64,000 nt of DNA from assembly GCF_028830055.1 (NCBI RefSeq), contig NZ_CP101655.1:3127382-3191381 (forward strand), in the 5' to 3' direction. The stretch comes from Pseudomonas serboccidentalis. GTDB taxonomy: Bacteria > Pseudomonadota > Gammaproteobacteria > Pseudomonadales > Pseudomonadaceae. Position 1 is the stretch's first letter. Each line of letters opens with the position of its first letter. The position numbers were made by a program, and so were the translations under genes. Below, piece after piece: positions 19,055-28,405 of the stretch. The notes under the pieces were generated by a model. It was not told the DNA's origin, did not search any database, and worked only from the letters and a program-made list of their open reading frames with translations.

Positions 19055-19982
19055 CGGTCTTCCAGAAAGGGTAAAAGTTGAACCATTGGTGCGGGGCTTC
19101 GAGGCAATAGTGACTCAGGCGCTGCGCATAACGGGTGGCCCACTGATGAATGACCTGTTCGCGCTCGCGACGTGTCCACGTCACGCTGTCGGCAAACGGC
19201 TCGAGGGTCAGGCGATAGTGGCCGTCCGGTTGTTTCAGGCACATCAACAGATTGACCGGGCATTTGAGTAGCCCAGCCAGCAGCCACGGCCCCTGCGGGA
19301 ACGGTGCCGGGTGGCCGAGAAAGTCGACGGTGACGCTGCGCCCGCCGTGCAGCGGCACACGGTCGCCGGCAATCGCCAGCCACTCGCCGCGCTCCAGGCG
19401 TTCGTGCAGTTGCAGCATGATCACCGGGTCCAGTTCGCTGACCTGAATCAGGCGCAGGTTGGTCGCCCCGGCCTCGCCGAGCAATCGGTTGAACTGCTCG
19501 GCGTGCTTGGTGTGCACCAGCACGTTCATGGTGACTTTTTCGCCGATCTCCGCCAGCGCCCGGCACACTTCGAGGTTGCCCAGGTGCGCGCCGACCAGCA
19601 GTTGCCCACGCTGGCCGCGCAGCTGATTGCGCAACAGCGCCGGGTCGATGATTTCGATCTGCTCGATGCGGATTTTGCCGTTCCACACGTCGAGCTTGTC
19701 GAGCAGTGAATCGGCGAACGCCATGAACTGGCCGAACACCCGCCAGTGGCTCGGGCGCAAATCGTCGCGCTGGCTCCAGTCGGCCAGTCGTTGCTGGTAC
19801 TGCCAGGTGCTGTGGCGGGCGGTGCGACCGAACAGGAAAAAGTACAGAACGATGCCGTACAGCAACGGACTCAGCAGGCGCCGGCCAAGGACTTTGGCGG
19901 CCAGCGCGGTGAATTTCATCAGCAGGAAACTGCCGCGCTCTTCGCGGTCGGCCCAGTGCTTGTTGTCGCTCTCGACGCTCAT
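19035..19982 (-). CDS. LpxL/HtrB-family lysophospholipid acyltransferase
   Basis: A 315-residue protein with an N-terminal membrane anchor (LLSPLLYGIVLYFFLFG near 35) and the HxxxxE catalytic motif in GAHLGNLEVCRAL near residue 130. GDRVPLHGG follows near 208. It would acylate the glycosylated or lipid-linked pigment. ATG 19982 overlaps the glycosyltransferase stop by 4 bases. As I recall, E. coli-type APE clusters carry one ApeJ protein with both glycosyltransferase and acyltransferase parts; here they are separate genes. Confidence 0.84.
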   Translation of the reverse strand: MSVESDNKHWADREERGSFLLMKFTALAAKVLGRRLLSPLLYGIVLYFFLFGRTARHSTWQYQQRLADWSQRDDLRPSHWRVFGQFMAFADSLLDKLDVWNGKIRIEQIEIIDPALLRNQLRGQRGQLLVGAHLGNLEVCRALAEIGEKVTMNVLVHTKHAEQFNRLLGEAGATNLRLIQVSELDPVIMLQLHERLERGEWLAIAGDRVPLHGGRSVTVDFLGHPAPFPQGPWLLAGLLKCPVNLLMCLKQPDGHYRLTLEPFADSVTWTRREREQVIHQWATRYAQRLSHYCLEAPHQWFNFYPFWKTDDDANP

Positions 19983-20713
19983 GTTCGCCACCGGCGCCAG
20001 AGGATCAGCGGCAGGCGCAGCAACATGCCGAAGAACAACCGGGTGTGCATGCTGGAAATCAGCGCGTTGTCGTGAAACAGACGGAAGTGCGACACGCCGT
20101 CCAGCGGGTAATGCACGCTGGTTTGCAGCCAGCGCATCGGCTGATTGCGCCACGACAGGCGCACCAGGATGTCCGAGTCGAAATCCATGCGCTTGCCGAT
20201 CCGTGCCGAGTCGATCAACGCCAGGGTCGGGGCCAGTGGATACACGCGAAAGCCGCACATCGAATCGCGGATCTGCAGCGACAGCGTGTTGATCCAGACC
20301 ATCACGTGGGTCAGGTAGCGCGCATACAAACGGCCCTTGGGCACGCTGTCGTCGAACAGCGGGTAACCGCAGATCAGCGCTTGAGGATGCGCGCGCGATT
20401 CTTCGACGAAACGGGCGACGTCCTGCAGGTCATGCTGGCCGTCAGCGTCGACCTGCAAGGCATGGCTGAACCCCAGGTGCGCCGCTTCGCGCAGGCCGGT
20501 CATCACCGCGCCACCCTTGCCCTGATTGAGGGTCAGGCGCACCAAGTGCACGTTGTCGCGTTCAGCCAGGGCGTCCAGCACTCGTGCGCAGGACGGGCTG
20601 CTGGCGTCGTCCACCAGAATGCACGGCAGCTCTTGGGCGAGCAGGGCGTCAACCACGGTGCTGATCGCGGTTTCGTGGTTGTAGACCGGGATCACGGCGC
20701 AAGGGCTATGCAT
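19979..20713 (-). CDS. Family 2 glycosyltransferase (DPM synthase-like)
   Basis: A 244-residue GT-A fold protein. PCAVIPVYNHETAI is at the N-terminus, LVDDASS near 35 and LQVDADGQHD near 88 (DxD metal/nucleotide-sugar site). It lacks a long membrane tail, so it is probably a peripheral inner-membrane enzyme. It may transfer a sugar to the lipid carrier part of the APE product. ATG 20713 was preferred to GTG 20722 because GGGGTGA sits a few bases upstream. It is separated from apeHI by a 131-base gap filled mostly by a REP element. Confidence 0.84.
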   Translation of the reverse strand: MHSPCAVIPVYNHETAISTVVDALLAQELPCILVDDASSPSCARVLDALAERDNVHLVRLTLNQGKGGAVMTGLREAAHLGFSHALQVDADGQHDLQDVARFVEESRAHPQALICGYPLFDDSVPKGRLYARYLTHVMVWINTLSLQIRDSMCGFRVYPLAPTLALIDSARIGKRMDFDSDILVRLSWRNQPMRWLQTSVHYPLDGVSHFRLFHDNALISSMHTRLFFGMLLRLPLILWRRWRT

Positions 20714-20740
20714 GGTTCTCACCCCGGCTCACACAATCTT

Positions 20741-20851
20741 TGTGGCGAGGGAGCTTGCTCCCGCTCGAGTGCGAAGCACTCGCACTCGGTGGTGTGCCGA
20801 GTAGTTTTGGGGCCGCTTTGCAGCCCAGCGGGAGCAAGCTCCCTCGCCACA
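20741..20851. repeat. REP-type inverted repeat, family C copy 1, inside the APE operon
   Basis: The arms TGTGGCGAGGGAGCTTGCTC and its reverse complement bound a 111-bp unit between apeHI and the GT2 gene. The centre contains a second hairpin (GAGTGCG / CGCACTC). Confidence 0.85.
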
Positions 20852-20853
20852 GG

Positions 20854-22533
20854 TTATGCATGACTTGGCTCCAAAAGAATCCGTCCGCTGGAGCAGGTGG
20901 CCGTGTCGTTACGGTAGGCGAAATACAGTTTGCCGCGCTCACGATCAAAGCGCAGGTGCAGCTGGATTTCATCGCCCGGGCGCACCAGTTGCTGGAACTT
21001 CAGCACTTCCATGCCGGCAAATTTACCCGGCAGGTCCAGCAGCTGCTGACCGAGTTTCAGCGCCCATTCCACTTGCACCACGCCGGGCAACACCGGGGCC
21101 TTGGGGAAGTGGCCACTGAAGTAGGCCAGATCCGCTGGCACCGCCAGTTGCAGGCTCCACTCGCCCGCGGTTTCGACCTGTTCCAGCACTTCGGGGGCTT
21201 TCGGCCGTGGCGCCAGCAGCAGCGCGTCGATGTCGGCCTGTGGCAGCTTGCCCTGGCTGTTCAGCGGCAGTTGCCGCACCAGACGCCAGCGCCGTGGCAA
21301 GGCCAGGGCTTCGCAATGCTGGCTCAGGTGTTTGCGCAGGGCTTCGGTCAGACTGCGGCGACCATGTTCGCGCAAGGCGAACAGCCCCGACTCACTGAGC
21401 ACCAACACGGCACCGAGCACCGCGCGGTTTTCCTGGACTACGCCCAGCCGCGCTTCGGCGACCCAGTCGTGGGCGATCAGCGCCTGTTCCAGCATCGGCA
21501 GGGAAATGCGCTTCTCTTCGAGTTTGACGATGCGGTCCAGCCGCCCCAGCAGCTCGAAGCGACCGTCGGCGGCGATGCGTGCGGCATCGGCGGTGTGTTC
21601 GACATGACCGGCCGGCAGATAGGGTGAGGCGACCAGCAGGGCGCCGTCACTGTCCTGGCTCAGTTCAACCCCGGCGAATGGCTGCCACAGGCTTGCGCCC
21701 TGACGCCAGGCGATGCCGCCGGTTTCCGAGCTGCCGAGGATTTCCGTCGGCCACTGCTGTAAACGTTGCTGCAGGCTGTGCGCGGCGTCTGCCGGCAATG
21801 CGCCGCCGGAGGAAAACACCCGGCGCACGGCACTCAGGGCCGGCCAGTCGAGGTTATCGCCCATGCGTTTGAGCAGCGCCGGGCTGCTGACCCAGGCGAA
21901 GGCCGGGTGTTCGCGGCTGGCGCGTTGCAAGTCTTCCGGAAACGCCAGTTGCTTGCGCACGAATGGGCGCCCGGCGCACAGCGGCCACAACACGCGGAAC
22001 AGCAAACCGTAGATGTGCTGGGTGGCGACGCTGCCGATGATCCACGCCTCACCGAGATCCGCGCCCCACAGTTGCTCCAGCGCCGCGACCTCGTTGGCCA
22101 GTTGGCGCAAGGTCTTGTCGATGCGCTTGGGCTCGCCGCTGGAGCCGGACGTGCACAGGCTCAGGTGGCACTGGTCCAGATCCAGTTCAGCGCCAGGCAG
22201 GGCTGGCTGCTGCAGATCGTTCAAGTGAAGATCCGCGCTGTGATCGGTCAGCCAGACATCGACCTCACTCGACCAGCGCTGGCGGGTCTGCGCCTGCAGG
22301 TCCGCTGGCAGCAACACACTGACGCCGGCGCGCCAGGCACCGAGCAGGGCACTGGCGAGGTCGGCGGCATCTTCCAGATGCACTGCCATACGCTGCACGC
22401 CACGTGCCTGCAGGCCGGCGGCAATGCTCAGCGCCTGCTCGCGCAGTTGCGCGTGGTCGAGGGCCGGGGTGTCGGTGATCACTCGCCCCGGCAGGGCCTT
22501 GAGCAACAGGTGCTCAAGTTTTATCCAGTTCAT
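20854..22533 (-). CDS. apeHI: Acyl-AMP ligase fused to hot-dog dehydratase (ApeH-ApeI fusion)
   Basis: A 559-residue two-domain protein. Residues 1 to about 445 form an ANL-superfamily adenylating enzyme: the P-loop-like LCTSGSSGEPKRIDKT lies near 133, GSSETGGIAWR near 275 and the Asp/Arg hinge LLGRLDRIVKLEEKR near 335. Residues 455-559 form a FabA/FabZ-like hot-dog domain with YFSGHFPKAPVLPGVVQVEWA, holding the catalytic His. The first part would activate the aryl starter and load it on an ACP; the second dehydrates chain intermediates. Many APE clusters encode these as two proteins (apeH, apeI). It overlaps apeG by 4 bases. Confidence 0.87.
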   Translation of the reverse strand: MNWIKLEHLLLKALPGRVITDTPALDHAQLREQALSIAAGLQARGVQRMAVHLEDAADLASALLGAWRAGVSVLLPADLQAQTRQRWSSEVDVWLTDHSADLHLNDLQQPALPGAELDLDQCHLSLCTSGSSGEPKRIDKTLRQLANEVAALEQLWGADLGEAWIIGSVATQHIYGLLFRVLWPLCAGRPFVRKQLAFPEDLQRASREHPAFAWVSSPALLKRMGDNLDWPALSAVRRVFSSGGALPADAAHSLQQRLQQWPTEILGSSETGGIAWRQGASLWQPFAGVELSQDSDGALLVASPYLPAGHVEHTADAARIAADGRFELLGRLDRIVKLEEKRISLPMLEQALIAHDWVAEARLGVVQENRAVLGAVLVLSESGLFALREHGRRSLTEALRKHLSQHCEALALPRRWRLVRQLPLNSQGKLPQADIDALLLAPRPKAPEVLEQVETAGEWSLQLAVPADLAYFSGHFPKAPVLPGVVQVEWALKLGQQLLDLPGKFAGMEVLKFQQLVRPGDEIQLHLRFDRERGKLYFAYRNDTATCSSGRILLEPSHA

Positions 22534-23075
22534 TTACGGCCTCTTACCCGTTGTCGTATCAGCCATTCAATGGCAAACATCAGGCCGATCAATCCGTAGG
22601 AGATCAGGCCGGTGTACAACATCCACCAATTCAGCGGCGCCCACAGGGTCAGGAGGGCGGCGCACAAACCGTTGCAGAAGAAAAACACGCTCCAGGCCAC
22701 GGTGACCTGGCGGGTGTAGCGGATCGCCTCGGGCGGCAGTTGCGGCTCGCGGATTCGCGCCAGGCGCTCGACCATCGGCGGGCCCCATTTCAGGCTCAGG
22801 CTGAACAGCGCCAGCATGAAGCCGCTGATCAGCACCGGGTACCAGCGCAGCAACAGCGGGCTGTCGAACAGCGCCAGCATCACGCAGAAAACGATCGCCA
22901 CGCAGGCCATCCACAGACTGCCGGGCTTGCGCTCGCCGGTCAGCGCGCGCGCCAGCCACAGGCTGCCCAGCAGCAGCCCGAACTGCCACGGGGCGAAGTG
23001 CTCCATGCCGAAATACACCGCAAAGGGGTACAGCAGGCCCGCCAGCAGCAGGCCGAGGCCGATCAATCGGCTCAT
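22530..23075 (-). CDS. apeG: COG4648-type inner-membrane protein (ApeG)
   Basis: A 181-residue protein with about six hydrophobic segments (for example LIGLGLLLAGLLYPFAVYFG and WSVFFFCNGLCAALLTLW) and no soluble domain. Proteins of this type occur in most APE clusters between the ACPs and the ligase. Their role is not established; they may anchor the synthase at the membrane. It overlaps apeF by 4 bases and apeHI by 4. Confidence 0.8.
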   Translation of the reverse strand: MSRLIGLGLLLAGLLYPFAVYFGMEHFAPWQFGLLLGSLWLARALTGERKPGSLWMACVAIVFCVMLALFDSPLLLRWYPVLISGFMLALFSLSLKWGPPMVERLARIREPQLPPEAIRYTRQVTVAWSVFFFCNGLCAALLTLWAPLNWWMLYTGLISYGLIGLMFAIEWLIRQRVRGRK

Positions 23076-23326
23076 GCGGCCGGTTGAACCAGACGGTAGA
23101 CCGCCTCGACCACGTCACCGACGGTGCGCACCGACTTGAATTCTTCGGCGGCGATTTTCTTGCCGGTCTGGCGTTTGATGTGATCGATCAGGTCGACCGC
23201 GTCGATGCTGTCGATTTCCAGATCCTGATACAGATTGGATTCCAGGCTGATACGCGCCGGATCCAGTTCGAACAGCTCGACCAAGGCATCGCGCAAGGTG
23301 TTGAAAATGTCGTCACGAGTTTGCAT
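23072..23326 (-). CDS. apeF: Acyl carrier protein (ApeF)
   Basis: An 84-residue ACP. The phosphopantetheine Ser lies in DLEIDSIDAVDLIDHI near residue 40. It carries the starter or growing polyene chain as a thioester. It is followed by apeG with a 4-base overlap and preceded by the second ACP gene 9 bases away. Confidence 0.9.
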   Translation of the reverse strand: MQTRDDIFNTLRDALVELFELDPARISLESNLYQDLEIDSIDAVDLIDHIKRQTGKKIAAEEFKSVRTVGDVVEAVYRLVQPAA

Positions 23327-23335
23327 GGTCCGGTC

Positions 23336-23611
23336 TCAAGCTGCCTGTTTTGCCGTGACGAACGCCGCAAGGCTCGCCACGTTGGTGAAGTGGTTACGGG
23401 TGTCTTTGGCGTCGGCGTCGATCTTGATGCCGTATTTTTTCTGGATGGCCAGACCCAGTTCCAGCGCGTCGACAGAATCCAGGCCCAGGCCTTCGCCGAA
23501 CAGCGTCTGCTCGTCGCCGATATCGTCGACGCTGATGTCTTCGAGGCCCAGGGCATCGATGATCAGCAGTTTGATGTCGCGCACCAGGCCAGGGTTATTC
23601 AGATCGCTCAT
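23336..23611 (-). CDS. apeE: Acyl carrier protein (ApeE)
   Basis: A 91-residue ACP with the phosphopantetheine Ser in EGLGLDSVDALELGLAI near residue 45. Two non-identical ACPs side by side are typical of APE synthases, where one is thought to take the starter and the other the extension chain. It overlaps the acyltransferase gene by 17 bases. Confidence 0.9.
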   Translation of the reverse strand: MSDLNNPGLVRDIKLLIIDALGLEDISVDDIGDEQTLFGEGLGLDSVDALELGLAIQKKYGIKIDADAKDTRNHFTNVASLAAFVTAKQAA

Positions 23612-24401
23612 CTTCGGCGAGCTCCTTAATGAAGTAAGAGTGCAAATAATCGTTGAGCTTGCGCGAGGCCTGCGGAGCCGGACCTTGCGTTGCGTAAGTC
23701 TGTGGGTCTATATCGGCCCCGACACGAAAACTGAAGTGCACGCGGCGGTGAGGGATCCGATACCAGGGTTCGGCCTTGGTCAGGGTGGTCGGGTTGACCT
23801 TGATGACCACCGGGGTAACGATTTTCGCACCGCGCAGGGCAATCGCCGCGGCCCCCCGATGAAAGGCCGGTGCCCGCCCCGGCCGGGTGCGGGTACCCTC
23901 GGGGAAAATGATCAGGGTCTGGCCGTTTTGCAGGGATTGGGCGGCAGCGTCGAGCATGTCCATGCTGCCGTCATTGCTGATGTATTCGGTGCTGCGCAGC
24001 GGGCCACGGGTGAAAGGGTTTTCCCACAGGGTTTTCTTCACCACGCAGTTGGCCTGGCGCACCAGACCGATCAGGAACACCACATCGATCAGCGACGGGT
24101 GGTTGGCGATGATCATCTGCCCGGGGCGGCCCAGGCGTTCGGCCCCTTGAATGTCGTAGGTCAGCACGCCGCTCCGGGCCATGAATCGCACAAAAAACCA
24201 GAACAGCTGACTGACGGTCTGCCGCGCGCGCTGACGATGTTTCAACGCATCCCCGGGCAGGCAACCGAGCAGCGGAAACACCAGCAGGCGCAGGCACAGC
24301 CCGCCCAGCCCGAACAGCGCAAAACTTGCGGCGGTGGCCAGCAGGCGCCAGTAGTAGGCGTCGCGGTTTTTCTCGGTCACGGGTTGCGTTGCCAGGTCCA
24401 T
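23595..24401 (-). CDS. apeD: Lysophospholipid (1-acylglycerol-3-phosphate) acyltransferase (ApeD)
   Basis: A 268-residue PlsC-family acyltransferase. The NHxxxxD motif is IIANHPSLIDVVFL near residue 98, and FPEGTRTR is near 172. An N-terminal hydrophobic segment anchors it in the membrane. It probably moves the completed polyene from ACP to a lipid acceptor. ATG 24401 overlaps the end of apeC by 25 bases, the longest overlap in the operon. Confidence 0.86.
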   Translation of the reverse strand: MDLATQPVTEKNRDAYYWRLLATAASFALFGLGGLCLRLLVFPLLGCLPGDALKHRQRARQTVSQLFWFFVRFMARSGVLTYDIQGAERLGRPGQMIIANHPSLIDVVFLIGLVRQANCVVKKTLWENPFTRGPLRSTEYISNDGSMDMLDAAAQSLQNGQTLIIFPEGTRTRPGRAPAFHRGAAAIALRGAKIVTPVVIKVNPTTLTKAEPWYRIPHRRVHFSFRVGADIDPQTYATQGPAPQASRKLNDYLHSYFIKELAEDERSE

Positions 24402-25102
24402 ACACGATTTTTCCAGGCATGTTGGCAATGGGTTTGCTGACCGAGCAGGGTTCGCAACAGATTCAGCGCATGCGGCCAGTGCGCTTTGGACAGTGCTTCG
24501 GGGCCGCTGTTCAGGGTCAGCCGCCAGTCGGTACCCGGGGTGAGCAGCAGGCCGACCGCATAGGGGAAGGGCACATCGTCGATCCACTGTGAGTAAGCCT
24601 GCGGTGGCTGTTCTTCGGTGATCACCAGCAGCACCGCCGGAGCGCCTTCGTCGAGCAGGGCCGCGGCTTCGAGCATGCCGTGCTCCAGACCATCGCCGGC
24701 TGCCGCGAGGGCCGTCATTTCGCTGGTTTCGCCGCGCATGATCGACCACAGGCCGATAATGGCGTTGTGCACCGACAGGCTGAACTGGGTCGGTGATAAC
24801 GGCTCGTCCTTGGCCAGGTCACTGAGGATTTCAAAGGTGCGCGGGGTTTCGCCGTGCCGCGAAACAAACACCAGCGGCAGGTTCTCCCGTCCGTCGGCCA
24901 GCGGCCAGCCGACACTGAACGCCATCCGCGCCAGGCGGCTGAGGCGCCGGCGCTGCATGGCTGGCAGGAACGACACATCGGGCGCGGCATCGCTGCTCTG
25001 GAGCACGACCGGTTGTCGGCTCCAGGCCTGCCAGGCGTCCACGCTGTCGAGCCCCGGGGCCCACGCGCGCCATTGGGCGATGTTGAAGTTGATCACGGAC
25101 AT
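24377..25102 (-). CDS. apeC: Ketosynthase-like chain length factor (ApeC)
   Basis: A 241-residue protein with the N-terminal half of a ketosynthase fold (Ketoacyl-synt_2 type). At the active-site position it reads SLSVHNAIIGLWSI, with no Cys, so it cannot form the acyl enzyme. This matches the non-catalytic partner (chain length factor) of the elongating ketosynthase in APE systems. It is the first gene of the operon, so its upstream region should hold the main promoter. Confidence 0.82.
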   Translation of the reverse strand: MSVINFNIAQWRAWAPGLDSVDAWQAWSRQPVVLQSSDAAPDVSFLPAMQRRRLSRLARMAFSVGWPLADGRENLPLVFVSRHGETPRTFEILSDLAKDEPLSPTQFSLSVHNAIIGLWSIMRGETSEMTALAAAGDGLEHGMLEAAALLDEGAPAVLLVITEEQPPQAYSQWIDDVPFPYAVGLLLTPGTDWRLTLNSGPEALSKAHWPHALNLLRTLLGQQTHCQHAWKNRVWTWQRNP

Positions 25103-25479
25103 TTATCCCGCCCCTGCGGGCTTGTATTGACGCGTTGAGTCGCCAAAGCCGCAGCCGGGCTGTGCTGACGTTACCGGACGCGGCGTGGCGCCTGACGTTC
25201 GGGTGGCGCGCATTATCCCGGTGCGATGAGTGTGTAGCAAATGCTGGTTACATTTTGCGCAGTTAAATGTACCGGCTGGTTCGTGGAAAAAATGTTAATC
25301 GGCCATTGTCCATATTGGCGGAAGTTTGTCTGTCGGGCATCTCGGCGATTACTGGCAGTTTTTGCCCCGTTGCCATGGGGATATTTGCACCTGACCTTGT
25401 AGTCCGTGTCCATGAAGGTAGCGAAGCCAACCCGCACGCATCTACACTCGGTCATTCTTTGATACACGGAGGTTTTGTC
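25103..25479. promoter_or_regulatory. Divergent region between the APE operon and the parA-like gene
   Basis: This 377-base gap should hold both promoters. It has a dyad TACATTT (25249-25255) / AAATGTA (25265-25271) with a 9-base spacer in an AT-richer patch, a possible operator. A short CCCGC/GCGGG hairpin lies close to the apeC start. No sigma-70 boxes were assigned. Confidence 0.45.
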
Positions 25480-26250
25480 ATGCGGCGCGTGGTGTTCAAT
25501 CAGAAAGGTGGCGTGGGCAAATCCAGCATTGCCTGCAATCTGGCGGCGGTCAGTGCCAGCGAGGGCTATCGCACGCTGTTGGTGGATCTCGATGCCCAGG
25601 CCAATTCCACTCAGTATCTGACGGGGCTCACCGGGAACGACATACCGATGGGCATCGCCGACTTCTTCAAGCAGACCCTGTCTTCAGGGCCGTTTTCGAA
25701 GAAGAACCAGGCCGACATCTACGAAACCCCGTTCGACAACCTGCACATCATCACCGCGACCGCCGAACTGGCCGATCTGCAGCCCAAGCTGGAGGCCAAG
25801 CACAAGATCAACAAGCTGCGTAAGTTGCTGGACGAGTTGTCGGAAGATTACGACCGGATCTACCTCGACACCCCGCCGGCCCTGAATTTTTATGCGGTGT
25901 CGGCACTGATTGCCGCCGATCGTGTGCTGATTCCCTTCGATTGCGACAGCTTCTCGCGGCAGGCGCTGTACGGGCTGCTGGCGGAGATCGAAGAGTTGAA
26001 GGAAGACCACAACGAAGGTCTGGAAGTCGAAGGCATCGTGGTCAACCAGTTCCAGGCCCGGGCCAGCCTGCCGCAGCAGATGCTCGATGAGTTGATTGCT
26101 GAAGGCTTGCCGGTGCTGCCGGTGTATCTGAGCAGTTCGGTGCGCATGCGTGAGTCGCACCAGGCCAGCACGCCGCTGATCCACCTCGACCCCCGGCACA
26201 AGCTGACGCAGCAATTCGTCGAGCTGCATAACTTGCTCGAAGACGCCTGA
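25480..26250 (+). CDS. ParA/MinD-family ATPase
   Basis: A 256-residue Walker-type ATPase. The deviant Walker A is [17 protein letters not shown] near residue 6, [12 protein letters not shown] near 37 and the Walker B-like [12 protein letters not shown] near 127. No ParB gene is next to it, so it is an orphan ParA rather than the main chromosome partition gene. Its homologue lies at the same backbone position in P. aeruginosa (from memory). ATG 25480 follows CGGAGG at good distance; a longer reading frame upstream has no such site. Confidence 0.87.
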   Translation: MRRVVFNQKGGVGKSSIACNLAAVSASEGYRTLLVDLDAQANSTQYLTGLTGNDIPMGIADFFKQTLSSGPFSKKNQADIYETPFDNLHIITATAELADLQPKLEAKHKINKLRKLLDELSEDYDRIYLDTPPALNFYAVSALIAADRVLIPFDCDSFSRQALYGLLAEIEELKEDHNEGLEVEGIVVNQFQARASLPQQMLDELIAEGLPVLPVYLSSSVRMRESHQASTPLIHLDPRHKLTQQFVELHNLLEDA

Positions 26251-26274
26251 TACCGCGAATTGCACAGTTCCAAT

Positions 26275-26364
26275 TGTAGGAGTGAGCCTGCTCGCGATGA
26301 GTCCGTCACATTCAACATCTCTGTTGATTGCAACGACGCCATCGCGAGCAGGCTCACTCCTACA
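26275..26364. repeat. REP-type inverted repeat, family A copy 3 (90 bp)
   Basis: The same arms and the same 90-bp length as the copies at 1992 and 10950. It lies between the converging parA-like and trxC genes. Confidence 0.85.
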
Positions 26365-26379
26365 GGGGCTTGTGGTGTT

Positions 26380-26814
26380 TCAGATGCCCTGGCTACGCAG
26401 CCACGCCATCAACTGTGGCAACGGAAACGCCCCGCTCTGGCGCGCCACTTCCCGCCCATTCCTGAACAAAATCAGGCTCGGTATCGAACGAATCCCCAAC
26501 TGCGCCGACAACTGCTGATTGGCCTCGCTATCGAGCTTGGCCAGTCGGCATTTGCCCGCCAGTTGCGCCGCCGCCTGCTCGAACACCGGCGCAAACGACT
26601 TGCACGGCCCGCACCAGTCCGCCCACACGTCCACCAACAGCGGCAGATCACCCTTGATCTGGCTGGCGTAGTCGCCTTGCTTGAGGTCGAACGGCTTGCT
26701 CAACAGCACGTCGGATTTGCAGCGCCCGCATTTAGGCTGGTCCGCGAGGCGCTCGGCCGGGATGCGGTTGAGGCCGTTGCAGGAAGGGCAGGGGATAAGG
26801 AGTGGGCTGGTCAT
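26380..26814 (-). CDS. trxC: Thioredoxin 2 (TrxC)
   Basis: A 144-residue thioredoxin with the extra N-terminal zinc-binding part typical of TrxC (CPSCNGLNRIP ... CGRCKS). The active site WADWCGPCKSF is near residue 70. It reduces protein disulfides in the cytoplasm, often under oxidative stress. A lone gene, convergent with the parA-like gene. Confidence 0.93.
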   Translation of the reverse strand: MTSPLLIPCPSCNGLNRIPAERLADQPKCGRCKSDVLLSKPFDLKQGDYASQIKGDLPLLVDVWADWCGPCKSFAPVFEQAAAQLAGKCRLAKLDSEANQQLSAQLGIRSIPSLILFRNGREVARQSGAFPLPQLMAWLRSQGI

Positions 26815-26893
26815 GTTCGGCTCGTTGAGTTCAGCGGTTCGTACAACTTATCTGGTGCCGTACGAACTGTTTATCAAGATGAGGCGCTGGCAC

Positions 26894-28396
<1,503 letters not shown>

Positions 28397-28405
28397 TTAG
28401 ACCGG

